Part shown: positions 1-8,344 of the stretch, in pieces
How the letters are laid out: each line of letters starts with the position of its first letter
Position numbering within the stretch: position 1 is the stretch's first letter
DNA from: Priapulus caudatus
Lineage: Eukaryota > Priapulida > Priapulimorpha > Priapulimorphida > Priapulidae
Assembly (NCBI RefSeq): GCF_000485595.1
Contig: NW_014577796.1
Span: forward strand, 28,709-48,740
DNA: 20,032 bases
Reading direction: 5' to 3'
The notes under the pieces: generated by a model
What the model was told of the DNA's origin: nothing
The model's database searches: none
Seen by the model: only the letters and a program-made list of their open reading frames with translations
Program-made: the position numbers and the translations under genes

Positions 1-104
1 ACACGCACACACACACACGCACGCACGCACACACACGTACGCGCACACACACGTACGCGCACACACACGTACGCACACACACACACACACACACACATAC
101 ACGA
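1..104. repeat. (AC)n/(ACGC)n microsatellite at window start
   Basis: A nearly pure AC run with interspersed ACGC and ACGT units. It continues to the window edge, so its full length is unknown. Confidence 0.95.
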
Positions 105-263
105 TGTAATCCGGTCACCGGGCCCATCTCTTCCACCAAGTCCACCACAGCGCGGCGCTGTCGTCGTTGTCGCGGTCCGTGCGAATAAAACAATGCAACG
201 CACACACACGCTGACGCCACGCGCCAACCACAGGATACAAAGGCGTCGTCTGCCGGCAACTGC

Positions 264-434
264 TGACGTCATGTGGGGGCAGCCAATCCGCGCCTTCTCT
301 CCTTACCTCCCTACTTCCCAGCGGAAGGATGCACGCGGAATCGTCACTCGAAAAACACAACATGCTACCCGACTGGAGCTCTGACGCGGTGACGTCACAC
401 AAACAGCGACAAGACGGTGACGTCACGACGTCAA
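264..434. promoter_or_regulatory. Cluster of three perfect CRE/ATF sites
   Basis: TGACGTCA occurs at 264-271, 390-397 and 418-425, with a half-site ACGTCA at 428-433. The surroundings are CpG-rich. This could be a CREB/ATF-responsive promoter or enhancer, but no transcript start or coding exon could be assigned near it. Function is inferred from motif density only. Confidence 0.4.
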
Positions 435-2195
435 GTGTATTTGCGGCGACCTGACCGGCACAGCGGCGTTGTTATCGCGTCGGTACAGTACGCGGTGCGC
501 GACAGCAGCGCCCTGTGCTCTGCAGGAGTGGCGCCACCTAGACGACTGCCACTTGTTGTCAGCAATAAACACGCAAAAGGTGGCGCTGATGGCCAGGCTT
601 CCACGTGCCACGTCAACGCTGCCTACGCCTAGTTGACCTATCTGCTCAACGTGATGGACAGGCAGCTCTAGCAACCAGTCAACATTACGATGAGACGTTC
701 TAAAGACAATGCTTAGTGACAGAGTGTGCCCAATGCCGACATTTTTTGCGTGCACGTGTGAGAAACCACGCCACGAACTGGGTGAGATTGAACAATGCAG
801 CAGAAACATCCCAAGATGGGGCAGGGTTGTCTTTCACCCAGGCAGACAGGTGAATTCAAGCATCAGGGTGCCTCCTCCTTACCAGCACAGGGAGATACGT
901 TCGACTAGCCGATGTGATACAACGCGATGGATGACACAGAACTACCGATAATTAGTGAAATCTGACATTAATTCAATGGCGACGGTTAATCACACTCCAT
1001 AATCAAGCAGCACACGCAATCGCCAAACCACACACGATCGACAGTTCCATATGCGGAGGGCAGCGCGACAATTCTAGGCAATCGTATGCTTCCCGCTGCA
1101 AACTACAGCATTTTTTCTCTTAAAATCCCACGAAAATTCGCTCATTATTCCTTTACCGTGGATAACGCAGATAATAAGAGGAAACCACGAGGAAAACCCT
1201 CCATCTCGTTGGTCAGCGACTCTAGAATTGTCGTATCCAGCCACGCTGTCAGGGAACATTCTCAATTATACCTAATGAATTCCCCGAGAGGGGGAAAATA
1301 TACCATTTTAATTCCCTCGAAACACATTCACCAGATTTCTTTGCGCGAGACCACGCGATTGCCAGTTCTTGCACGCGTCGGTCAACACAACCCTCACAGT
1401 AGTAGGACCACACAGATTCACCGCCCACCGCGGTGATTCCTCACACAACTCTCACGGATCAGTGAGCGATCACCAGGGGGCGCCGCTAGTGCTTGCGGCT
1501 GCATCTCGTACGCGCACATGCAACCCTGTGCGTTCCCCGCGCGCAAGGGGGATTTCCTTTCATGGGGAACGCACTAATATTCACACTCAAGCTCATGCAC
1601 GCACGCGCGCCGACACGCGCACGCATGCACGCACACACCGCGTGCGTGCACACACACATATACACTCGCACGACATCAAGAACAGAATCACTGCAAAAAG
1701 GGGGGGCGGCTCGCGCGTGCGCCCCCCCCCCCCGCGTCGTCTATTTACAAGCGATAATAAGTGATGAGTGCATACTCTACACGAGTGCGTATTACCTCGG
1801 CTCGAAAACAACAAACACAGCTTAAAAAACATCACATCTCGAAAATATATATATATATATGTATGTATGTATATATATCCGTCGAGGGTGCGGCGGTGAC
1901 CGACGGCACGTGCAGAGGTGACGAAGCCTGGTGCATATGGCCTCCAGGGATTCGAGAACTCTGCATGACCCCGCGGTGACCCCGCGTGTGCGGACACTCG
2001 ACACACACTGTCTACATTTTCACCTAAAACGTAAGCAATTCATAAGAAACAAATTGTGCTAACAGACAGGTCACCAGCACGCACGCACGCGCGTGCGTGG
2101 GACTGATAGCAGATAATTCATACAACAATACGACCTTAATAATCGACTTCTCACGAACGCTGCTGCTGATGATGCTAACAATGCATAAGTGCACT
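435..2195. other. No gene recognised; intergenic with short simple repeats
   Basis: This stretch beyond the gene's 3' end has several short open frames on both strands, none resembling a protein family I know and none with clear splice context. It includes the alternating tract at 1590-1672, an AT/GTAT run at 1845-1879 and ordinary mixed sequence elsewhere. Confidence 0.6.
1590..1672. repeat. Alternating ACGC/GCGC/CACA tract
   Basis: A CG- and CA-alternating stretch with potential to adopt Z-DNA. Nearby are a G7/C-run hairpin (1700-1728) and an AT/GTAT run (1845-1879). Confidence 0.85.
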
Positions 2196-2382
2196 CATGC
2201 TCTCTCCGCTCACTCACACGCGCTCACTCACACGCACACACGCACACTCACACGCACGCACACGCACACGCACACTCACACACGCTCGCTCACTCACACG
2301 CACGCACAGGCACACGCACACTCACACACGCTCACTCGCACGCACGCACGCACAGGCACACGCACGCACACACACCCACACA
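2196..2382. repeat. CA/CACT/CACG microsatellite
   Basis: A long run of ACAC, ACGC and CACTCA units without a clear higher order. It is a purine/pyrimidine alternating tract in large part. The His/Thr/Arg-rich frames over it are artefacts. Confidence 0.93.
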
Positions 2383-2624
2383 CTCGGGCAGCTGCCACTT
2401 TTTACAGTGCACAAGATTCTCAATTCTATACTTTAAGTACGAGTAAGGTTATAAGAACACGTAACAAAAACACGTTTATACGTGATATACAAGCTTGCCA
2501 CATACGCTGTACTATAAGTAAGCTACAGGGCAGTAAAGCCTATCGCTGATCTCGCTCTCTCTCTCTCTCTCTCGCTTTCTAAAGGCTTCAGCAAGCGGAA
2601 AGTCGGGTGCCGGGAAGGGGGGGG

Positions 2625-2782
2625 AGGTCGGGAGAAGGAAGGGGGGGGGGAGGTCGGGAGAAGGAAGGGGGGAGGTCGGGAGAAGGAAGGGGGGAGGTCG
2701 GGAGAAGGAAGGGGGGAGGTCGGGAGAAGGAAGGGGGGAGGTCGGGAGAAGGAAGGGGGGAGGTCGGGAGAAGGAAGGGTGG
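2625..2782. repeat. 22-bp G-rich minisatellite, seven units
   Basis: Units of AGGTCGGGAGAAGGAAGGGGGG start at 2625, 2651, 2673, 2695, 2717, 2739 and 2761; the first is 26 bp because its G run is longer. A (TC)n run lies at 2549-2572 and an ACGC run follows at 2808-2844. The G runs could form quadruplexes on the plus strand. The proline/serine-rich and glycine/arginine-rich frames here are repeat artefacts. Confidence 0.95.
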
Positions 2783-2807
2783 TCCTGTATTTCCAGAAAC
2801 ACGTGAA

Positions 2808-2843
<36 letters not shown>

Positions 2844-3089
2844 CACGCATGCACACACGGAGGAGGTCGCAGTCTGAACATTGTGAACGAGACCTCCTGG
2901 GCACACCTATCACAACCTTAATCACCCTTAATTACTAACACCTCTCTCGCGCACGCCGCTCAGCCGCCGTCGATATTCAGGGATCCCCTGCCTGCAAACA
3001 GGGACACCTCGCCAATGAAATGGCTGCAACACACACTCGCACGAGGCCCAGGTTGAAACGTGGCGACGTGGTGTGCGATACACACACAC

Positions 3090-3425
3090 TAGGTGCATTC
3101 TATACCAGCACTAGGTATACAACAAACCACTGCTAGTAGTTATACGATATACCAACGCTAGGTACCTGTCGTACCAATGCTAGATACGCAATACACAAGT
3201 GCTAGGTATAAAATATATCAGGGTAAATTATATAACATACCAATGCAAGGTATACAATATAACAGGGTTAGATATAGGATATACCAGTGCTAAGACAGAC
3301 CAGTGCCATGTGTACGGCATACTAGTGCTAGGTATGTGATCGACCAGTGCTACGGTCAATACACCTGTGGTAGGTCTTAGGTTATCCTATTGTGTACAAT
3401 TTTCCAGTGCTACGTATTTGATATG
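3090..3425. repeat. Degenerate 'ACCAGTGCTAGGTATAC' minisatellite
   Basis: About a dozen diverged units of roughly 25-30 bp containing ACCAGTGCTAGGTATA and TACGATATACC variants. It lies beyond the 3' end of the gene. The spacing is irregular, so the array looks old. Confidence 0.82.
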
Positions 3426-3930
3426 CTGGGGGGGGGGCTGCCTTCGTCCACATTCATTTTACTCGACGCAAACAACAGAATGTCGAACAAACTCGCACTA
3501 AACACAGGAGAGTGACGAGAAGAAGAGTGACCTCTGAGTGACCTCTAGCCTACGACTTCTGACCTCTAGAACATGCGGCCTGCGCTCGTGCGCACGCGGG
3601 GCGAGAGACGACACGTCTCGCTCCGATCACGCGCGCGACACCCGCTCGTCGCCCGACCGAAAACAAGCGAACGTGCGCGCGCTTCGACGGACCTCCCCGC
3701 CGGGAACGTCGACGAAGCAACTCGCCTTTCCCGCCCGGCCTCTCGAGCGGGAACGCTCCCGGATCCGGATCGTCTTCTCGGATCGATTCCCGGAGGATCG
3801 ACTGCTGCTCTGTGGATAACCTAGCACTGTCTCGCGACCGCGCGCGGGCGAGAGGCGAGGCGGTGGTGGGGGCGACGACGACGACGACGATGGCGGCGAC
3901 AGCGGTGGCGACACCTCGTGGCGTGGGAGC
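3426..3930 (-). other. GC-rich 3' flank / probable 3' UTR of the B56 gene
   Basis: Directly downstream of the stop codon the sequence is rich in CpG and (CGA)n runs (around 3873-3900). Open frames on both strands here lack family similarity; they reflect base composition. The transcript end could not be placed. Confidence 0.5.
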
Positions 3931-4087
3931 TCAGCTTTTCGTCGGATGGGTGGCGTCGGTGGTTGCCGTGGCGCCGCCTCCGCTCGCGTTCTGCACCGAC
4001 GACGGCGATGGCTTCGGCCTCTTCTGGATCTCCAAGTCGTTCAGCTTTTTCCACAGTTCCTCTCGGTCCTTCTCTCGCTTCCTCTCT
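3931..4087 (-). CDS. PPP2R5: B56 exon j: terminal exon, basic helix and C-terminal tail
   Basis: One base completes the K of exon i, followed by 51 codons and a TGA stop at 3931-3933. The acceptor is CCCTTCAG. The product begins ERKREKDREELWKKLNDL, a charged helix like the region after the last HEAT repeat in alpha/beta/epsilon-type B56 proteins; gamma/delta types have an EREEAW-type motif there instead. Then comes a short tail rich in P, S, G, A and T, ending HPTKS, which I do not recognise from any family member and which is likely lineage-specific and disordered. Codons are GC-rich, like the flanking CpG-rich DNA. The 3' UTR should lie below 3931; I saw no AATAAA on this strand close by, though I did not search exhaustively. 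Confidence 0.93.
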
Positions 4088-4304
4088 CTGAAGGGAAGAG
4101 GACGAAATGATATGTATATCAGTCTTCACAAAAAACTTTTTGAGCCACTTGCCTGCGGACAAGTATTCTGTAAATTGCACAAGCCCGAATGACATTCTAG
4201 TTGCCCATATATCTTGCAGGAATTTTTATGAAATATCGAGTAAACAAGTGTACACCAGACAACTTCAAGACGCCATTCGTCGCAGCGTGCGCGCGGTGAC
4301 TTAC

Positions 4305-4420
4305 TTCTGTCTCTCGGCCTTGTAGTTGGACGTCAGCTCGTCAAACAGCTTGCTGTTCATCTCCATGAACGTCTTGAGCACATTGTAGACAAGCGCCACG
4401 ATCGTCTGGTTCCAGTGCTC
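4305..4420 (-). CDS. PPP2R5: B56 exon i: [21 protein letters not shown] exon
   Basis: The exon has 38 codons plus two bases, acceptor GTCTTGCAG and a consensus donor, AA|GTAAGT. The product starts [18 protein letters not shown], continues [11 protein letters not shown] and ends [10 protein letters not shown]. It matches the last HEAT repeat of B56 (family form [26 protein letters not shown]). The K codon is completed by the first base of exon j. A longer open frame runs upstream to 4579 past the acceptor, but that part has no family similarity and is intron. Confidence 0.95.
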
Positions 4421-5216
4421 CTGCAAGACGTTCAGCTTTACTCGCAACGCTCTGCGCAAACAGCGCCCATCTAGCATCGCGGGGACGTGATAAACTAGTT
4501 TGATACATGCATTAAAGTGGATAAACCTCACAACAAAAAGCCTACATACACCTACTGTGAGCATACTTGCAGTATGCAAACATCACGAAATGTTCTTATT
4601 GAGCTAGAAATGTGCTCCAAACATTGGGATTTTCAAAACGCGTCCGACGCGGTTTCGGCGAGTAGATACACATAAGTTGTTTTGGAGTGATGAGCCAACA
4701 GTAGGCCTACACTAGCGCAAATAGTTCCTGAACGAAAACTATGTATTTGTTTCCTGATTGCATATGTAATGTAGATAACATATGATCTAAAGTATAACAT
4801 GTGTTACAGAAAAGAACTGTTAATACAACACAATGTTCGCTCGGCTGTGTACCGGATGTGTAACACTGTAAACATCCTGTGGTGCTACTTTCGTAAAATG
4901 AGTACTTTCGTTTAGATTTTATGAAGAAATGTTGTGAAAGTAGCAATACAAATAAGTTGTAGTGAATTTTTACAACATCATGGACGAGCTCACAGTAGGT
5001 ATATATCTATGCATTTTGCTGCGAGAACAGGCCTTTTTAAGCCAGCTAACACGGGAATGCACACGCAACGCAATGCAACACATTTTATATTTACATATAT
5101 ATAAGTTATTCCTTCCCATGTATAATCATTCAGTCGTGCATACTACAAAGGTTTTCTGTGCGTGCGAGTGTAATCAATCGCATCTACACGATTGCGTGCG
5201 TGCGATAACTAGTTAC

Positions 5217-5330
5217 CTTTGATATCCAGTACAGTGCAGGGAACATGATTGGCAGAATCACATTAGAGTTCTCTTCTAACAAACTCATGATGTACTCGTT
5301 ATTCCAAAAGTACAGCGATCGCTCCGCCAC
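5217..5330 (-). CDS. PPP2R5: B56 exon h: [17 protein letters not shown] exon
   Basis: The exon has 38 codons, phase 0 to phase 0, acceptor TTCTCACCAG and donor AAG|GTAACT. The product begins [17 protein letters not shown] and ends [14 protein letters not shown], a near-invariant B56 HEAT block (family form [18 protein letters not shown]...ILPIMFPSLY). It follows exon g's 'CVSSPHFQ' directly, as in the family. The intron on its 5' side, 5331-7719, holds a dispersed repeat, a MITE-like insertion and several minisatellites. Nothing is missing in the exon itself. Confidence 0.96.
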
Positions 5331-5548
5331 CTGGTGAGAACAATTCGAACATTTTCACATCACACACAGCAGCCCTCGCTCTGGGAAGAACGAATTCTAG
5401 ATGGTAGGTTTTAGAACGGGGGATTCGGTTACGGATCGAGAGTGAGGCTGGGATGTTTAATGCAGTATTAGGCTAGCATCAAATGATCACTTTAACTGGA
5501 AAGGATCATCTGTGAGTAACTACACCATTGGGTAGAATTCAGCCTTTT

Positions 5549-6000
5549 CCACGGGCATGAGGTGGCAACACTGATAAAAAAGATAAACCCTGCAGAAGGA
5601 GTGTGAGACCTCTTTTTTAAATTTTCCAACTGGCAGCAGCAGCAATGCATTACAATTACATTAGTCTGCCTTAATGCAACTACTAATTCATTCATTCATT
5701 TATTCATTCATTCATTCATTCATTTATTCATTCATTCATTCATGCATGCATTCATTCAGTATTGCTCTACCGTATTCTTTTTTTTACAGTTATGTCCATT
5801 TTTTCTCATTTCCTTTTTCGGTATAGATTTTTCCATTTTGTTTCTGTATGCGTGAAGGCATCGGGAAGAAAAGGTAAAGAAATCCCGAACAGACGTTAAC
5901 GCTAACCGTGGGAAACTGCGAACAGCTGCGCTCAAAGCACCCACCACCTGTTAATTACGCTCGTTAGATGCGCTCGTAGCATCAACGGATGCGGTTACCC
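5549..6000 (-). repeat. Dispersed repeat, copy 1 (inverted relative to 13.2-13.8 kb)
   Basis: On the minus strand this segment aligns with 13231-13755 over its whole length. Shared runs include GGGTAA.CGCATC and GCATCTAACGAG near one end, GAGAAAAAATGGACATAA and ACGGTAGAGCA in the middle, a (TGAA)n stretch, and CTTCTGCAGG with CTCATGC.CCGTGG near the other end. It holds no coding frame I recognise. It is probably an interspersed element of unknown type whose true termini are not defined by two copies. Confidence 0.75.
5686..5756. repeat. (ATTC)n microsatellite inside the dispersed repeat
   Basis: A run of ATTC units with occasional ATTT and ATGC variants. The partner copy near 13527-13556 has a shorter TGAA/TAAT-rich version, so the tract is an internal part of the repeat and not an independent locus. 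Confidence 0.93.
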
Positions 6001-6256
6001 GGCAACCGAGGCCATTCATCTGTCATCGAGCGTCGTCGTGGCAACTACTCCAGCTGGCGGCATCGCGCGCGCATTATGCGGCGATCGCTCGAGCGCCTCT
6101 CTGATGTCTCACCAGAGTGCGCTGCACGTGCCGTAATCGCTACTCTTCAGCTGGCTACGTGCGCGCGGTAAAAACGAGCGAGAAAACTTCAGATGAAAAA
6201 CTACTAACAAACAGTAAAAACATCTGTTGGTGTTCCTGCTGGTGATATCTCATGAC

Positions 6257-6968
6257 CTCATCATTGGATTGCGCACTCTCACACTCATGCTCACACACTA
6301 ACGAACCTCAACACATACAGGGGTAGAAATTAACTTTTGAACAAGGGAGTCCAACGGACTCCCTGCCCCCCAAAAAGAGGGAGTCCGCGACGAAATGAGG
6401 GAGTCTGCAGTCTGAAGTTCAAAACTAAAGATATTAACAATAACGCATGTGCTTATTTTGAAGATTCATGCGGTTGCATGTCTGCCAGATTTTCTTTGGA
6501 CATTGCTGAAAAAAACGGTAATTTCGCCTGGGAATAATAAGGAGGCCATGCTCTGGAACGAACTAGTTAGTATAGCAGACTTTTCAGGGAGTCACACGTA
6601 CTCCTGCATATGTCAAATCAGGGAGTACGACAGTAAATCAGGGAGTATTTGACTCCGGACTTGCGTTAATTTCGCACCCTGCGTACATCAGAGGCATTCG
6701 CCCTTTTTTGCCCCCAACATAAATGGTCCGAGTTTCATATTCTATTAACCACCTGAAATAAATACTAATACCTACAATAATCTCATCATTGGATCACGCA
6801 CTCGCTATTTTGTGTGCACACTCATGCCCATACACTACACTAACTAACCTCAACACGTACATTAGAGGCATTAGCCCTTTTTTGCCCCCCCCCCACACAC
6901 ACACATAAATGAGTTATTATATAGATGCACGAGTTTCATATTCTATTAACCACTTGAAAAAATACTAC
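6257..6968. repeat. Two-copy tandem duplication interrupted by the MITE
   Basis: The unit contains CTCATCATTGGAT, CACTCATG, AACCTCAACAC, AGAGGCATT, GCCCTTTTTTGCCCCC, CATAAATG and GAGTTTCATATTCTATTAACC in the same order twice. Copy 1 is 6257-6317 plus 6682-6767; copy 2 is 6782-6968. Copy 2 carries extra C and CA runs. The duplication lies in the intron between exons g and h and predates the MITE insertion in copy 1. Confidence 0.88.
6318..6681. mobile_element. MITE-like DNA transposon insertion, 364 bp
   Basis: The ends form imperfect terminal inverted repeats: CAGGGGTAGAAATTAAC on the left, and CAGGGTGCGAAATTAAC on the right when reverse-complemented (14 of 17 match). The copy at 6782-6968 of the host repeat lacks the insertion and serves as an empty site, which places the borders. 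Flanks suggest a 4-bp target duplication (CATA/CGTA, one mismatch). GGGAGT occurs six times inside, and 6345-6363 is a perfect 8-bp-stem, 3-base-loop hairpin. There is no transposase frame. The CAG ends recall hAT-type non-autonomous elements, but the 4-bp duplication does not fit the usual 8 bp, so the superfamily is open. Confidence 0.78.
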
Positions 6969-7199
6969 CTATCGGCTAGGTAGGTAATTTCTGGTGATGA
7001 ATATATTTCGTGTTATTGGCACTTTGGATGCCAACCCTGCGACGAGAACCTTAAGTAGATGACCCCGTCACCTAGCTGGTCCTAGCACACGAGCTCATCA
7101 TATATTCATACGATGCTGCTGGCAACTCTGACACGTCATCAGCATTGCATAGGTTATGTCACGACGTCATAGTAACTCGGGTTCAATCAACAGTCAAAA

Positions 7200-7445
7200 C
7201 CTCCCTATAGACCTACATATCGCTACAGATATATATTAATGTACACCTATCATTACAATGTACAGCAATCACTACTAATATATATATCAATATACACTGA
7301 TCACTATAATATCCTAATGTACACTGATCACCATAATATTCTAACGTACACCGATTGCAAACGATAGATTATTATACAATGATCACTATGATATTGTAAT
7401 ATATACACCGGTTGCTATGACAACCTAATATACACCGATCGCTAT
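7200..7445. repeat. Degenerate 'TACACxGATCACTATAATAT' tandem repeat
   Basis: About seven or eight diverged units of roughly 30 bp built on AATGTACACTGATCACTATAATATC. It lies in the g/h intron, between the MITE region and exon g, and has no coding content. Confidence 0.82.
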
Positions 7446-7719
7446 ATGCTCATCTCATTTTCTCTCGTCAGACTCTGATTGTCTCAACATCGCACGCAAG
7501 CTGAACAGCGAACGAGCGAAGCGGCACGATGCACGAAGGCGCACGTTAACGTAATCGCACGCATGAATCTTTCATCACGCGATGAATATTCAACGCAGAT
7601 CTCGTTCGCGATGTTCGCCCGATCATCCGAGCGAAATGGGCCGCTGCGCGTCCCAGCTCCGGCGTGCCACGCAGCGAGGAATAATTAAATATATTAATTA
7701 AAGTATTATAAGTAATTAC

Positions 7720-7839
7720 CTGGAAGTGCGGACTCGACACGCACTTGGCTATCTGCTTGAAGAGCACCTCCTGCACCTTGGCAAACTGACTCGGCTCGAT
7801 GACGTCGAGTATCTCTTCGATCTCTCCCAGGTACATCAC
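7720..7839 (-). CDS. PPP2R5: B56 exon g: [10 protein letters not shown] / KCVSSPHFQ exon
   Basis: The exon has 40 codons, phase 0 at both ends, acceptor CCTGTTACAG and donor CAG|GTAATT. The product starts [19 protein letters not shown], continues [13 protein letters not shown] and ends CVSSPHFQ, the standard B56 block after the 'KE' that closes exon f. The acceptor together with the first ten bases of the exon lies in a 42-bp tandem repeat, so the same acceptor occurs three times exactly. The upstream units keep the frame open, 14 codons each, so an extended exon is possible in principle. The innermost acceptor gives the family-length product and is the one I chose. Confidence 0.95.
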
Positions 7840-8270
7840 CTGTAACAGGTAACACATATAAGATATTATCAGGTACATCACCTGTAACAGGTAACACATA
7901 TAAGATATTATCAGGTACATCACCTGTAACAGGTAACACATATAAGATATTATCAGATACCTGAGCACCTTGTAACAGGTTAACTATATGAAATAGATAT
8001 ATAGAATACATAATGTAACGGTAACCATATAAGATTTTTCAGGATACATCCGTAACAGTAACGCTTATAGATATATCAGGTTCTCACTGTAACGGGCCCA
8101 CATTATAATATATTAATAGGTACATCACCTGTTAACAGGTAAACATATAAGAATTATAGGATACATACTGTACAGTAAAGCATATAAGATGATATCAGGT
8201 ACTCACTGTAACAGGTAACGACATAAGATATTAATCAGATACATCACTGAAAGGTGCAAACACTTTGATG
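7830..8270. repeat. 42-bp tandem repeat carrying exon g's splice acceptor
   Basis: Units start at 7830, 7872 and 7914 with a period of exactly 42, and the copies are identical over their shared length. About seven further degraded units follow to about 8270. Each unit holds, on the minus strand, ATGTGTTACCTGTTACAG followed by GTGATGTACC, that is, the acceptor plus the first ten bases of exon g. The array therefore arose by duplication across the intron/exon border. Confidence 0.9.
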
Positions 8271-8344
8271 TGAAATTAACACCTGCTTAGTTAATGCCGG
8301 GTGACAGGGCTCATTTCGTACTTATAGTAGATGAGATTTTTGGA

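Noticed and set aside
2097-2925. His/Thr-rich, Gly/Arg-rich and Pro/Ser-rich frames on both strands
   Set aside because: All are translations of CA-type microsatellites and the G-rich 22-bp array.
4421-4579. Upstream extension of exon i as an open frame to a Met
   Set aside because: A good acceptor (GTCTTGCAG) stands at the border, the extension has no B56 similarity, and exon h joins in phase without it.
7830-8270. Array of regularly spaced repeats considered as a CRISPR-like array
   Set aside because: The repeat is contiguous with no unique spacers, and it includes a splice acceptor of a eukaryotic gene.
8250-8300. GAAATTAAC run resembling the MITE terminal repeat
   Set aside because: Only the nine-base core is shared and the surroundings are in the low-quality stretch, so no second element can be supported.
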